NCBI GenBank assembly: GCA_014526335.1
Contig: JACTAT010000108.1
Coordinates: forward strand, 548,290-612,289
From: Chrysaora quinquecirrha
Taxonomy: Eukaryota > Cnidaria > Scyphozoa > Semaeostomeae > Pelagiidae
Direction: 5' to 3'
Length of the DNA: 64,000 bases
Below are positions 21,191 through 34,700 of this stretch, in pieces (within the stretch, counting starts at the first letter, position 1; each line of letters opens with the position of its first letter). A program made the translations under genes and the position numbers. The notes under the pieces were generated by a model, which saw only the letters and a program-made list of their open reading frames with translations, was not told the origin of the DNA and did not search any database.

Positions 21191-24100
21191 GAAAAATATT
21201 GAATCATCACTGTCATCAGCTACGCCCTAACATCCATAGAGAACATGGCAGGGATTACCATTATCTTTCTATAGTGCGTTTTCTTGCTAGTTGTTCCCGA
21301 TTTGCTGTTTTTGTAGGACCACCACATTTTATTTATGTTACATTACTACATCCCAACATTGATATTGAAATTGGTATTGAAAAACATTTGAGATCTGTGG
21401 AAATTATTTTAACATTCAATCAAACTTTTAAGACTATTTTAAACAATGAAAACAAAAAACCCATAAAAATTTCCTTAGGCTACACTTGAGCTTCGGCCAT
21501 GCAGGGTAGGAGATCGAGTACTCTAACCACTCGGGTATCCGGTCATGCTTCCCTGTTGAGAGATAATCTCCTACTGGTCACAGAAAAAAAACAAAAGAGT
21601 TTAAACAAAATAATAGCAAACGAATATTAAAATTATTTCAAAATCAAATTTAAGTTACGAGATGTCTCCTCAGCCAATTAAAAATATTATCTAAAATCAC
21701 AGAAACTAAAAACGAGGATACTAAAAAGATTCCCTCCTGACGGGAGTTGAACATCTGACTCAGCATCGCTCACGACCCACGCCACGGCGTCTTGGCGACC
21801 GCACTTCTATGCACTCTTCTTTACTTCTTTATCCATACTTTATACCTTGACAGGCTTGGCTATGATTTCTTCCTCTGTAAGTCAGCATGTTTTAAAAGTT
21901 TAAAGTTAGCAGTCTACCAAGTGTGTATGTAGTTGTATGCTATCACCCGCTGTTATCAAACCCTCATTTCCTTTCTCTCACCTTCACAATTTCATCCACA
22001 ACGTCTTCAAATGGATCATTCAAACTTAGCTGTTGGCTTGCTGTGCCGATCAGTTTTCTCAAAAGTTCCTTATATCGAGTGTATTTGTGACGAGGGGATC
22101 CAAAATTTGGTTCGTAATAACAAGAATTCGTAATTACAGGGGGTTCGTGATACAGGGAGTACTTACAGTAGGATTTACTTCTCAGAATCCAAGGATGAGA
22201 CTTTTAGTTCGTAATAGCATGACGATGTTCGGGGTTCGTTATAGCGGGATTCCACTGTAGTTGCATGTATAAATTCTACAGGTGCAATAAATCATGTGAC
22301 TTATAAATACTATAACAAGAAACTCTTTAAATAACTGTTCAGTAAGTCAGTCAGTAAGTCAGTCAATGTAATGTCAGTCAGTGCAAAGTCAGCTTGAATG
22401 ACAAGATAGAAAATCGTCTCTCCAAAGTAGTCTGACTCCGTGTGTTCTCTGCGCGCACGTAAAGCTAAAGCAGCAAAGATCATTTTGCTACGAACGATCC
22501 CGGCTACATTCGATCATCCTGTGATCATCAACAGTTAAAAGCCTTACAAATAACTCAATCAATTTATAGTTCTGATGAGGTCCTACGCAAGAAGCGGTAA
22601 AAACAATGGCAAAATTAAAGCAAACAGAAACAAAATCAATTGGGGTTCAAAACAAAAGAAGACTAAATAACACATTACAATAATTAGTAAAATAAATAAA
22701 TAAGGAAATAAATAAGAAAGTGCAAGATTGTAATGGCAAACTTGTCTGTTTAGGGATGGCTTTTCCAACCGTACATGTATGACTTCCTTAATCTTAATTT
22801 GGTTAGATTTAGATGTGGGAGGAGAGTCTTAGGTAGGAACGTTTTCACGAGCAGAGGAATTCATACAAGAAGAAGCTTTCAAGATGTTTAAAAATGTGAC
22901 AGTTCTTATATCCCAGCCAGTCTTATACACGCAAAGAGGCTAAATCTAGTTTTGTATTATGTACAACCGAATTTCAAGTCTAGTTGAAATTTTCATATAC
23001 TTATCTACAAATAACGACATTCGTACCAGTTTGTGTTTTGCTTCATCATGAATGCAAAAGGTTTTTCCTTCGTTGTTGTTCTTTTGTCTTAGAACACCAT
23101 TCAGCAAGCAGAAATAACTGTTGTTTTTAATTGTCTTTCTACGCCAGGTAAACTTCTTGCGAGATGCATACGTATTTAGAACGTCGGATTTCTTTGAAAT
23201 GACACAGTGATAGGACCATGACTAGGAAAACCTTTGATTCATCAAATGTGAGCAGCTATTTTGAATCCTTTTTCATATTTTTTCTTGCGAAGGCTGTGAA
23301 AAAAGCACTCTAGTGACTTAGTTCCATTATTGTGCAACGTTTTGATGTATCCTATTTACTGTTTCCTGCAACAACGGCCAAAATATGAAAATTCTCACTA
23401 CACTTTAAATTCAGTTGTACATAATAAAACAGTGCCTAGTAGATTGGGCCTCCTGTGGTACACGTGCTTTAAGGTTTTGGCATGTTTCACGGATGTAACA
23501 GGCATTGTAAACAACACGTGACCTGAAGTTACTGGGGATGGGATCTTTATGCACCAAAAAGGTTCCTAACCTGTTAAAAGATAAAAACATAAGTTTGATA
23601 TCAAATCCTTACAATATTTCTTATCAAACAGCTTAATCTTACTTTGCGCTTCCCTAGATCCCAGGTGTCCTAGATTTCTAGCAGAGTTCTGCACTCAGAG
23701 GATGATGTTATTGACGCCGTTAAAGCCAATTTTCATGGAAAATTTTATTTTGCACGTGTAGAATTGGGAAATTTGAGGGTACATTTGCATTTGTCAAAGA
23801 AAAAATTGTGATAAGCGAGATTTGCTTGGGTAGATAATTGGACAAGTGGTTTTGACAATTTATCTAATACTTCGATTAAAGAACCACAATTGTGAAAGAA
23901 ACTTGTTATCCATTTACAAGAGCAAATAAAACTTGTCAAGGAAAAAACTGTCAAGAATAATTTAAAGTCAGTCTACACGAGCAGGTAAACTTGTTAAAGA
24001 AAATTATCAAAGAAAATTGCTCCTGTAACTTTGACTTGATTAAAAAATCAAGAAAAGTGGTCTGGCAAGGAGGACAACATCGAGGACTTCCAATGAATTT

Positions 24101-24214
24101 CTTTGATTGAAAAGTTATTTTTTTGCTTTCCTCCAAATGACAACATTAAGATTAACTACTTTAATTAACTATAAAGTTAAATTGATATTTTATACACAAT
24201 AAAGCATAGAAAAC
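21191..24214. other. Intergenic region with decayed repeat ends
   Basis: I see no exon. Near 21490-21545 and 21738-21810 (minus sense) there are tRNA-like A-box and B-box words, possibly SINE or pseudo-tRNA remnants. At about 22230-22258, TTCGTTATAGCGGGATTCCA resembles a pogo/Tigger-type terminus next to a TA, with GGTTCGT-type repeats just upstream. The rest is unremarkable. Confidence 0.4.
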
Positions 24215-26322
24215 TCAGCTCGTTGAGAAAGAAACAACATCGCTGGTTCGTATTAAAGCAGTTCTTTGTATCCCAATGGGAGTCTTTAATGATGAAACAG
24301 CAATTACTTCGAAGTCACAATCTGCGGCCTCAAAATGAGCAGAGACCGTTGTGTTCTGATGCATATTCAATGTAATTCCTCCTCCCTTTATTAACTGAAG
24401 CAGTTCAAGGAACCTTTTGCGTTGCTGAAAACGGTCATCAGATAGGTGAAAAGTAGAATCTCCATCAGCTTGAGACAGGTCTTCCAAAGGTGCCTCTACA
24501 TCATGTTGCTTGGAAACCTTAATAAAGAAAAATAATTAAGTAGACCTTTTCTCTTTTCAAAGCCGTTTGAATACAGCAGCATCTAATTATCTGGACCTGT
24601 CAAGAAAAAAAGTGTTGTGATTTGATTTTCTAGCAACAAAAAACATTGAAAGTCTCAACTTTTTCGGTATTGCTAAACACAGGAACCACCCTGAATTATC
24701 CAGAACCAGCTAGTATCAACCAAAACCACCCAGAAAAAGGGGGTTGGAATAAGAGCGGGGGGTTGGAAAATTTTTCAAATATTAACAAGCGGGGGGAGGC
24801 TTTTTTGGTACTCAAGAGTAATGATATCCTTTGATTTCTTTAAAACTTTTTCTTATGCTAAGTTAAACCAATCTGAATGCAGTTGAACCTTTGCTAAAAC
24901 GTGGATTTTGACGAATTACCAATAAATGCTAAGCTATAAGATCTAACTATACAAGAACAATTTAAAACGATCTCACCCAAAACTTTGGCAGGCTTTACTT
25001 GCGTGCCGCAGTAGAATATCAGAGAGAGAGAGAAACTTCGATTTGCTTTTCTGTGACTTACCAACTTGCATCTGAATCTGAATAATTACTAACTAAAATC
25101 TACCTACTTTTATACTTAATCTAAGTGAACTATATACAATATTTTTCTACATATAAGGAATGAAATCATAGGCTATAACAGTAAGAAAAACTAGCTAAAT
25201 ATGGTATAAATAACGAAGGCTAGGCTTGATGTGACATAAAAAGTAATACCAGAAGCATGCGGGAATTACCTACGTGGGTATCATGCAATGATGCAATGCG
25301 GGGATGCCTATCCTAGTGGATGCTACGGATGTTACCTAAAATGGCTAGCTAAGAGTGAGTAAACTAAATATGCTAAAATATGCGAATATATGCTAAACAC
25401 TACAAACCCACATGAACCCAGCTGAACCCAGCAATAACCAACCTGAACCCAGCAGCGTCAAAAGCATTTAACCCAGCTGCTCTCACCTTAGCACAACAAA
25501 ATTTGTTAATAGGCTGTACTGTAAAAATGCTTTCGTGAATCGGGTCATATATGACTATAGTTCTTGTTTATCAACTATAGTTCTCGTTTACGAATCGGGT
25601 TTCTCTCGAGAATCTCAGGATTCTATTGCAATAGGTTTAAAGAATTGATCAAAATATTAGAATTTTTAGGAACCTTACTCGAGTTTTTCTGTTTTCCGTT
25701 TCGTTTGGTTTCAATATTTTAAAAAAAGTTCTAAATTCCAAGAGGAAATACTGTATCTGTTGAAGAAATATTTGATTTGTCTTCAGTTTTCCGAGTTTTC
25801 TGAAAATAAGGTTCTATTTCAATTTTCAAATGTACAAATGATTTCCAGGGGCAATTCATTCAGAGGGCAAATTCAGGAAGAGGTACAAGAATGTGGGGCA
25901 TTCACTTAAAGGATCTTTCCGAGACTCCCGTTGGAACAAAAGGATCTTTGAAAGCAATATAAATCCAAGCAAAATGTGTACGTGATTCTGAGGAATGATT
26001 ACCCCTTGTAGGAGATTTCTATAAGATTCAAAAGAATGTCTATGGGGTTTTCTGTAAAGCAATAGGGTTTCCACCAATGGGGTACAAGATTCCCAATGAC
26101 TGCAGTTCCCCCTCGATTCACTCAACAGAAATCTCGTACACCCTTGCTAGAAATCCAATAATTATTTTCACTGAAATCTCTTGCAAATCACTTTGTTTTA
26201 TGGCAGCCTTGTAGGTCTTTCAATAAGAAACATAGCCACGCTATCGCAATGTCCGAAGGACAATAATCACCATCAAAATCATCATCATCATCATCGAAAT
26301 CGTTATCATCATCAAGATTGTT

Positions 26323-26367
<45 letters not shown>

Positions 26368-28277
26368 GTCTTCATCATCATCATTATCAACATAATCATC
26401 ATCATAATCATCATCATAGAGAATTTTCTGATTGGATGAACTTCGACAACTTGTGCCAATTACTCGGCCGCACTGAATCATCTACTTGTTTACGTTGATC
26501 GAATTCAGTAATTGCTGCTAATTGCCAAGTAGTTGGTTTTCATGATGACCAATTACGGCGACATCAAAGTTTACTTCCTCTTATTTGTGGCTTAGCTATT
26601 GTTACCAATTTTGCAGAAAAAAGCGTCTATACATACATGTATTCATACCTACATGCGTTCCACGAACACCCTCTCATTATGTCCTTCGGACATAAAAATG
26701 AATGAATTTTAGACCCTGTTCAATTTAGACGCCCAAACTTGTACAGATACACCTTACATGTACACAAGAACACTGGTTTCTCAAAAAAGGCTTCTAAAGT
26801 CATATAATCCTATTACCAAATTACCATATTAAGAAACAGACTCAAAGCCAAGGACAATATATAGTAGAAATGTTGTACAAACTTCACCTTTCAATCCATG
26901 AAATAACTAATTAAATAGATTTGAACCATTAAATACAGAAAATTTATTTCTAACAACTCGTTCATGGCATCATGTACCTTGGTTTCTGTTTTTTTAACTG
27001 CCAATAGTAAAGCCCAGCTATTCGGATTCCCACCCATTAATGGATTTCTGATATCTTTCATCATTGTTCATTTCATCAAATAATTCTGACTGGTTTTGGG
27101 TGATTCTGGTTGGTTCTGGGTGGTTTTTAGTGATTCTGTGCACATTGGTGTCTCTTTTTAACTAGCGAAAGAAAAGCCCAGAGATTCGGATTCAGAAAAT
27201 ATAAAAAAAATCAGCTCAACTCACGCAACAGACCAAATCAGCTAACATTGTTTACACCTATTTCAGGTCACATGGTCATACCCTTGAGGCACTCTTGCAT
27301 TGCTATAAAATCCAGAGCTCAAACTCCTCCTTTCATGGCACAAGATTTAGAATTCAGTTAAAAGGAAAAGCTCCTCAAGAGTATGGTCATGTGACCTCAA
27401 ATGGGAATAAACGATATTCGCTGATTTGGTCTATCCACCATTAATCGACAAGCCATGGCTGCAAATCATAAGTTTTCTGTTCAGATAAAAAAGGAGAAAT
27501 TTTATTGGAATTGTTCCTTATGACTGAGTGAACACTTACATATACAAAATGAAAATAAAAATTTCCTGCTAACGTGCTACAGTTTCTGGGGGCATGGAGC
27601 CTTATGTGGCCCCATTTGATTTGAAACTAAGAATGTTGGGCAGATCGCTATTAAAAGCTGCAGCTGCTTACATAAAACCATAAATGGCCTATGTTGTGAG
27701 TCCAGGTGCTTCTCGTAAGGAAAAATCTTTCCAAAAATGTCTTAATGATAAAGTGGCACAAAACCGCCAACAGGCTGAAAAATTTTAAAAAGAAAGAAAG
27801 ATTGAAATTTTCCCACTTCAAAGCCAAAGGCTGAGGACTGGTGTGACACCTTGCTTTTGTTTGACATGCATTACACTAGGTTGGAAAAAATGCTCATTTC
27901 TGCCAACATGTCAGTGCGAGCAAGTAAAAGTTGCGAGCTGCAAGCTGCAAGAAACCTCAGAAACTGATGCTTGAGGTGAGAGTGAAAAGCCCCCAACAAT
28001 GGCAACCTATTGTAACATGTGTGAATCTTCACTTTCGAGGATGAGAGTTGCAATGTAGCCTATAAACCTACATTTTAGTGTTTTTGCATCTCTCCTGTAC
28101 GCCTAAATTCTTAGCTTTATAGCAGTGTCCTCGCCTAACAGCAGTTTTTTGAGTCTGAGATACCTGAATGGTTAAGGTAGTAGAGTAGGCCTACTCAATA
28201 ATTGGCACAAGAATACGGTACCTTACCAATTCCATTTCTGCTTTCTCCACAGATTCAGTTTTATCTGCAGATAACAT
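24215..28277 (-). CDS. GEMIN7: Gemin7 (SMN-complex protein), two exons
   Basis: Exon 1 (28277-28227) starts at ATG and reads MLSADKTESVEKAEMEL, with donor TTG|GTAAGG. Exon 2 (24517-24215) follows the acceptor TTTCTTTATTAAG in phase 0 and ends at TGA. The product is about 117 residues, close to vertebrate Gemin7. The C-terminal half holds the Sm-like fold: ITLNMHQNTTVSAHFEAADC, then DFEVIAVSSLKTPIGIQRTA and LIRTSDVVSFS. These match the Gemin7 pattern (H-NT-V---F-A-D-DF, then V--L-TPIG-Q--AL-R-SD). Known role: with Gemin6 it forms an Sm-like dimer in the SMN complex, which assembles Sm cores on snRNAs. The 3.7-kb intron is filled with repeats. Confidence 0.88.
24650..25404. other. Gemin7 intron, proximal part
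   Basis: Contains AACCACCC/CCAGAACCA-type short repeats at about 24665-24735. Inverted counterparts (GGTTCTGGGTGG) occur at about 27095-27120, so a decayed foldback element spanning 24.65-27.15 kb is possible. No TSD was found. Confidence 0.4.
25405..25630. repeat. Solo end related to the 7593-9274 foldback family
   Basis: Shares the order AACCCA-type repeats, GCTCTCACCTTAG, CTTTCG and then TTTACAAATCGGG-like sequence with 7600-7790. Only one end of the family is recognisable here. Confidence 0.6.
26228..26697. mobile_element. MITE-like repeat with TGTCCGAAGGACA ends and an internal CAT microsatellite
   Basis: Left end CTATCGCAATGTCCGAAGGA, right end TATGTCCTTCGGACATAAA. The inner flank shares long stretches with the second copy at 43082-44249 (for example TCATGATGACCAATTACGGC and AAGCGTCTATACATACAT). 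A CAT/ATC microsatellite at about 26290-26420 occupies the same position as in the second copy, so the microsatellite is part of the element. Long ORFs here are poly-His, poly-Asp or poly-Met artefacts. Confidence 0.75.
27231..27431. mobile_element. MITE with 65-bp inverted arms
   Basis: The left arm GACCAAATCAGC... with GGTCACATGGTCATAC pairs with a right arm ending GCTGATTTGGTC, containing GTATGGTCATGTGACC. The arms are about 85% identical. The element lies in the Gemin7 intron. No clear TSD. Confidence 0.75.
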
Positions 28278-28402
28278 TACTTCACTCTTATTTTATCGAT
28301 CTGCCAGAGTTACATTTCTTTGAATGGAGAATTATGAAGATAACAACACGAAGAAAGCATTTTTAATCAGAGTTAATGAGGGAGAGCAGCCTCCACTTCA
28401 GA

Positions 28403-28450
28403 TTTTTGGCGGGAAATATTTGAGTGGAGGTAATTTTTTGGCGGGAGAAA
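28403..28450 (-). promoter_or_regulatory. Two E2F-like sites upstream of Gemin7
   Basis: TTTTTGGCGGGAAA at 28403-28416 and TTTTTTGGCGGGAGAAA at 28434-28450 both carry the TTTSGCGG core of E2F/DP sites. They lie 126-173 bp upstream of the Gemin7 start codon. Function as promoter elements is inference. Confidence 0.5.
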
Positions 28451-28597
28451 TCTGAATGGACAAAACGGATCCGACGAACGCACTGGGGAAGAATTCCTTA
28501 TTCTACAATCAATCCTACAGTTATTAACTTCGAAAGAATCTATACCGTCATTATTGTAAAAACGATATTTTAAACATGGAGAGTGTTAGTATCAATA

Positions 28598-28788
28598 CAC
28601 ACTTTTTTTTATAAGAATACCTTATTTTTTTCCGAGCATCGATTATTCTTAAGCTTTTTCGATTTTGAGCCTGAAAATATTCTTAAATTATTCTTAATCA
28701 TCAATGTTGTAAATTGGCCTAATTCTTCAATTTCAGCGATTTTGAGCCTGAATATTCTTATAGACTGTATTCTTATAAAAAAAGTGTG
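28598..28788. mobile_element. TA-flanked MITE, copy 1
   Basis: TIRs CACACTTTTTTTTATAAGAA / inverse, flanked by TA on both sides (28596-28597, 28789-28790). The interior carries several AAGAATATT/AAGAATAA motifs in both orientations and two GAGCCTGAA(A)TATTCTTA boxes. A TA duplication fits Tc1/mariner-type mobilisation. Confidence 0.85.
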
Positions 28789-29020
28789 TACATCGACACT
28801 TCATAATGCAAAACTGCAAAATCGCGATAAAACAGCGGAAACATTTTTGGGCACGCTGTTTACCGCAATCTTGAACAATTGTTCTTAAGCAAGCAACTTT
28901 TACTGTCCGTTTAGGTTTGGATAAAAAGAACGACGTTAAAGAACGACGTAAGCTAATTGATAAGGGCTACTTCTAACAATCAAACCAAAAAAGTCTTTTT
29001 CAAGACGATTCAGTCCTCAG

Positions 29021-30387
29021 ATCTGCCGAGGCGCGGTCCTATCACTGTGGCCAAAATGCATTCAAAATTTCAGCGAAAATCACGGCAGATCTCCCCCGGT
29101 TTAACAAAGGCGACATTCGTCTGAGCATGCGCAAAATTTGCCGGGAAATTTGAGCAACTAAATTATTTTGGTGGGAAACAATATGGCGGCGTTTTAGGTT
29201 TCTAAATGTAATAATAGCTAGTTTAATAAAATATATCAAACAGTTTTCTTCAAAACTATCATTCAAACAGTTTTCTCCAAAACTACTTAAATATTTTGTT
29301 CTTTTTTACATTCTCGAGTGAAAATGGTTCGTATTGAAGTGTTACTCTTTGTTAGAAGCAAAAACCATTATTTTCTACAAGATCTTCACGATAGATTTTT
29401 AAACAAATTTGATTTTTTGACTATTACACACTTTTTTTTAATAAGAATACAGTCTATAAGAATATTCAGGCTCAAAATTGCTGAAATTTAAGAATTATTT
29501 AAGAATAATCTGAGGCTCAAGCTTGACGAGGATCATTTTTATTTCTCTGCGTTTTTTACACTGCACAATAAGTGTGATTGTCAGGCAACTGTATTTGTTT
29601 TGAAATGCATACATCCTGTCTGACTCTTTGATACAGTAACTCTTTTTATAAAATAACAAATGACAAAGATTTGTCTTATTTCTCTTGATCTTCAGGCCAA
29701 TTTACAAGAATAATTTAAGAATATTTTCAGGCACAAAATCGAATAAGCTTAAGAATAATCGAGGCTCGGCAAAAAATAAGGTATTCTTATAAAAAAAAAA
29801 GTGTGTAAGTGATTAATCTTGGGGTTTACTTAAATTTTGTGTGGTATCACCGACTTTATCTTTCTCAAAAATCGCTTTTAGTTTCACCAATTTTTAGTTC
29901 TGTTAAATTTGTCATTTTATCGCCGCTCCCAAGGGTACTCAAAAAACGAGGTTTTCTCATGCAATTTGGTTAAATGAATACAACTGATTAGTTATCAACA
30001 TGAAAAATTAAATGATTATCCACACTTATCTTTAATTTCTTTCACTGAACATTCCTCTGTGATCATTTAAATTTATTTCAGTCAACCATCATTTCTGGCT
30101 TTGAGATGGAAATTTTGAAAAAGGTCGCTGACGTTGACTGGGTCAACTTGACTCGTGCGCGCTAATCTACCTGCGCCGTCGGTGCAGCGTATTTTGCACA
30201 GCGGTCAAATCGAATGTCGCCTTTGTTCCCCGGTTTATCATTTTCTACCGTTACAAACAAAAGAAACGTAAGGAATCCAGGAGGTCTATGTCGTAATTTT
30301 CGAACATCTTTCGAACACAGCATCACGATTTTTCGAACGGCGGTGGCTTTGATCTGACCACAGTGATAGGATCGCGCCTCGGCAGAT
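29021..30387. mobile_element. Inverted-repeat element with ATCTGCCGAGGCGCG ends
   Basis: Left end 29021 onward (ATCTGCCGAGGCGCGGTCCT, then ATCACTGTGG) is matched by the inverse ending at 30387. A second paired block, AACAAAGGCGACATTCG, lies further in on both sides (about 29104-29120 and about 30209-30225). MITE copy 2 is nested inside. TSD not resolved. GCATGCGC (NRF-1-like) at 29125-29132 belongs to this repeat. Confidence 0.65.
29427..29805. mobile_element. TA-flanked MITE, copy 2
   Basis: Termini CACACTTTTTTTTAATAAGA and inverse with TA flanks (29425-29426, 29806-29807). It has the same AAGAATAC/AAGAATATT subfamily motif as copy 1. The outer parts of the two copies are clearly homologous; 29520-29690 is extra. 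Confidence 0.85.
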
Positions 30388-30969
30388 TTCAAACCGCCAG
30401 ATAGACAAACATATTTTCGTGCCTGTTTTAAATGATTTAGTTGAGGAAAGTGAAAACAAGTGTACTTTTCCATAACAATCTGAGACTTTCAACCTAATTT
30501 TGAATTTTTTTACACATGCCGTGTAAATTGATATCGCTAATTCCAAATCCAAATAAAGAAAAGTGTTGAATTGATTTCTGTGAAAAATAAAATAGAGTAA
30601 AAAACAAGCGCAAGTTATCTGAAATTTTACTCATTCAATAAAAACCAGTGTTTCTGGAGCTTTGGCATGCCCCAAAAAATATTGATTTCATGTCGTCCAT
30701 CAAAGTATAAACCTAACCTAACAACAATGCTCCTCATCTAACATTGTTTCCATAAATCTCTTTGCTAACCCGAGAGCATTTTAATCAAGGCAGTCATAGA
30801 TGAGTCTTTTCAAGATTGCAAACGATTTGGAATTTTTAAATCTCAATCGGCCCCGAATTGGCAAGTCTATCTTATTCAAATCTTATTCAGCCGACTACAG
30901 CCATTGTTACAGGGCCGTCGGAAGCGGGGGGCGCTGGAGGGGGCTCCGGTCCTAGCTTTAGCAAATGTA

Positions 30970-31371
30970 CACGCTTTTTTTTATAAGGAACCTACCTCAA
31001 GGGCTAGTTCTTAAAGTTCCTTATTTTTGGGCCTCTTTGAGGCAATTGTAGTTCCAAAAGTTCCTTAATAGTTCCTTAATTTTAACTGCACATACAATGG
31101 TCATAACAATAAGAGAGAGACACTTGCATGTGAGCAAAGCTCGAGACTACTCAAAGAAACATTGGATACATGCTTAACGTATAATTTATGTGATTTTCGA
31201 CTGCAAATGAATGGAACCGGCTTTCTAATTCTTGATTATTTGCAGTGATAAAAGTATTCAACATTCAAAAGTTCCTTAATGATTTTCTCTTTAGCAGTAT
31301 AAGTTCTTTAAATTTTCGGGCCTTCTACATGTAGGTTCCTTATAAAGTGGTTCCTTATAAAAAAAAGCGTG
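30970..31371. mobile_element. TA-flanked MITE, copy 3 (AAGGAAC subfamily)
   Basis: Termini CACGCTTTTTTTTATAAGGA and inverse; TA at 30968-30969 and 31372-31373. The interior repeats AGTTCCTTA / TAAGGAAC many times, mirroring the bases that follow TATAAG in its own TIR. Confidence 0.85.
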
Positions 31372-31739
31372 TATACTATTTCTTATAGAATACAATTATA
31401 TAATACTGTAACGAATCCTGCTAAGAAATAACCATTCTGCTAAGAAAAAAAAACAGCTCAATAGAAAGGATTTCAACTAATGATATTTTGTGAATTTTTG
31501 TCAATTTTAACAATTTCTATTTTCTAACAATGAAGTATGTTTGGTAGTAACATGAACAATATTATGTTATTTTTAATTTTACTGGAATATCGTTCTTATA
31601 ATATGAGTATTATTTCAATATAATAGTAAAAGTTTTTTTGGTTTATTTCTTTTATGAAAAGAAGACTGGAAATAGTTCTTTTTAGAAAAAGTTGTTAGCT
31701 GAATCAGCGGAAGAATGAGCCATAAAAATGAAAATGTTG

Positions 31740-34700
31740 TTATTCTTCTTCTTTGAGGTCTAGCATTGGTCCCTCCAGAGAGTTCTTTACAACTAAAAGT
31801 CCGTTTATGCTTCCACTCTTGATTATCTTGCTGAGTTTGTCATAGTTTCCAGTGAATTTGAAATTTACTCTTACTTTTCCAGTTGTTTTTGGGTTTCCCT
31901 CTACTTCTGCTTCACTGTGGAAGCAAAATTTTAGATGTTCAAACGTATATATATATATATATATATAGTGCTATAACATATCACCAAGGGTGTGAATTTA
32001 TAAGCTTTGACGTGAAACTACAAAAGTTTGAATTTAGCCTTGACTTAGTGGCTACAGATGGAGTTATGGCTACCAGAGTTTCGAATCAACCCTTCCTTAC
32101 CACTTTAGTCGCTGAGTAACATAGTATTATTCGTTATTTTGTTCTTATTGACGGCGAGGAGTCAGGAGGGTCTTAAACATTGATCTGTATGTAATTGGTG
32201 TATGTAAATTTAATATGGTCAATCATTCAAGCGCCTTGCTTCATTTGTTGCTTTACAAAGTTTACACGTTTTTTTTAATAAGAAAGTGGTTTATAAGAAA
32301 GTAGTGCTCAAAATCTTAAAAACTTAAGAAAGTTTAATACTGGATTCTTGAAACTTAAGAAAGTTCTGCTTTATACTTTCACTCCTAATGTTCTGTATGT
32401 TATTTTTGCTCTTCTGTTCAGTCGCTCATCTTGCTATTAAACAAGTCTAATGATTATTTTCTTTGAAAGATGTGGTACTTGTGCAGTGAATACAGTGCCT
32501 TAAACTGTGCATTCTTAGAAATACTGCATTCCAAAATTTTTGTTAAGAAAGTCACAAGAAAGTTTTGGTACTGAAACCATGAAATATCTAAGAAAGTTTC
32601 AATACTGGCCCAAAAAAAACTTTCTTATAAAATAAAAAACGTGTAGCCGTGTAATGTATTTCGGTTCCAAGAATCAATAATACATTCAATGTTTAAAGGG
32701 AATCGACATCCATAAATTTGGCATATGACAAATCTATTTTTATTTCAGATAACGTCTTTGTCTTTCACTAATGCACTGACTCTTTTTTGCGGAGTAAAAG
32801 ATCGTGACCGTGGCAAATTGTATTGTGAATTCAAAACAATTCAACAGACTATTTTTAAATGCCTAATATACCAGTACCGATTCCCGCTAAGAAACAAGAA
32901 ACTTGGCAACGTACTGATCGTCAGTTCTTTGCATAACTGTGATGATGATTCTAGAACTTTCTTCAGTTCCTTATCGCAGGTCAGTCATTACCGAATCACA
33001 GAGGCTTTCATAGCCAAATGGCATAAACTTATGCAGTATAATCCCAATCCCGTTGTAACGTACTTGAAGGGACCGTAGTATTTTGGAAGATACAAGCAAA
33101 GTACGTTGTAAACATGATATTTCCTTTTCTTCTCTGGCTCCATGGACAATTGACAATTTGAATGCTACGCTATATCAGAGGTTACGTTATGATTGAGTAC
33201 TTAAAATCCGGATTAAACTGTAGCATAGAACAAGAAACTCGACAAAATATTAGACTGCTGGTATGATGCTGTGCCTGTGTGCCAAGCTACAGTCTCAAAC
33301 AAAACCTGTTTCGACGTGGTAACAGAAAGTGTACTTTTCCCTCGTTTTGCATTTTATTTACTCTGAAACCCTCTCCTCCCTAGTCAATGATTTAGGGTAG
33401 AGAGAGAGTTGATTTTGACAATCAAACAGCTTAATTAGACATTGTCTCAACTGTTTTGTCTAAGATTGTAGGTACACCAACTGAGTAGATGGATTGTGTT
33501 AACAAAGTTGTCTTACATGTTACAACAAATATTTGCAGCGTAAGAGGAACTAACTGAATTTGGTCGAGTGAAGCTGTAAGAGTTGGAGACTGTGAAAATC
33601 AAACTTACGAGAAACTGATGTCAGATATTTCACTTCCTTCTCCAAGAGCGGCCAACATCTGTAAGAAAAATAATCGGTAAGCTCACATCCAGTCCAGTGC
33701 AAAAAATGTTTTGAATTAGTTGTTGAAAAGTGTGGTATTGATTTAGTCACTTTAAAACAAGGCAATTCTAAAGCTGTTAGTTGCCCTCGAGTTGTATTGT
33801 TTAGGACATATAACCTGTTTCAGGTGTTGCGCTAGGCTTTGCCCGAAAAGGGGCCCCGACGAGGGGGCTTGTAACGTAAAACATATTCTTATCTATGTTT
33901 AACCAGATTATTTTTCTTCATATTCTTGGTCTTTATTGTCTCATAACGGTGCGTACCATTGTTTCTATTGCCATCCATTTGCAGAGTAATTCTGCTTCCC
34001 CTTTGTCCCAAAGACCTTTGAATGATGATAGCAAAAAATTCAGCAAAAGACAGCGCGAGTATCAATTAGACCCTGGGCAATTGAACTGAACATTCCACTG
34101 AACATCGTCCAAAATTGAAGCTCAGTGGAAAGTCCAGTTCATTTGGCCACTTTGTTTAGTTGCTGAACATTGTTCAGTGAATTTTTGATCGGATTCAAAC
34201 ATGTTTGGTGAACAAAATTTTCTCAGTTGCATGTATGTTTATTTGGTCGCCCAACTGAACAGATACTGAACATTTATCCCATATACGCATTAAAATGTTG
34301 ATTATTGGCGACAAATGTCACAATTTTCAACTGAAATTTTCAAACTTCGCGCCAAAGTAACTAACAAAGAGGCTGCAAATGTTCAGCAAATATTTGATGA
34401 AATGTTCAGTTCATTTGGCGATTCGGCACTGAAGATAGCGTAAAATGTTCAGTGGCATATTCAGTGAAATGTTCAGTTCATTTGTTTAATGCCTTAGTTA
34501 AGCAATGGTTATGTGATCTTGCATGCTGCCCTCGAAAACAGATCACTAGCTAATTTTCAAGAGGAAGTGCAAAAGAAAATTTAAGGCTCAAAAGCGCAAC
34601 GACATAGAGAGAGGCAGATGAACAGACGAAAAAGCTTAAAATCCTTTTAAACTTCCAATTGCTGGGCTTTGCATTTCATTGAAATAAATGTAGATGCTCT

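Noticed and set aside
21490..21810. tRNA genes on the minus strand
   Set aside because: A-box and B-box-like words occur, but I could not form complete cloverleaves; more likely SINE or pseudo-tRNA remnants.
26181..26498. Poly-His, poly-Asp and poly-Met ORFs (also 43068-43686)
   Set aside because: Translation of a CAT/ATC microsatellite in all frames; no coding support.
30162..30552. Two minus ORFs of 103 and 88 codons
   Set aside because: They overlap each other and the right TIR of the 29021-30387 element; no domain.
32725..33078. 117-codon plus-strand ORF
   Set aside because: No recognised domain, lies antisense inside an intron of the ShK/SEA gene and partly adjoins a MITE; chance is more likely.
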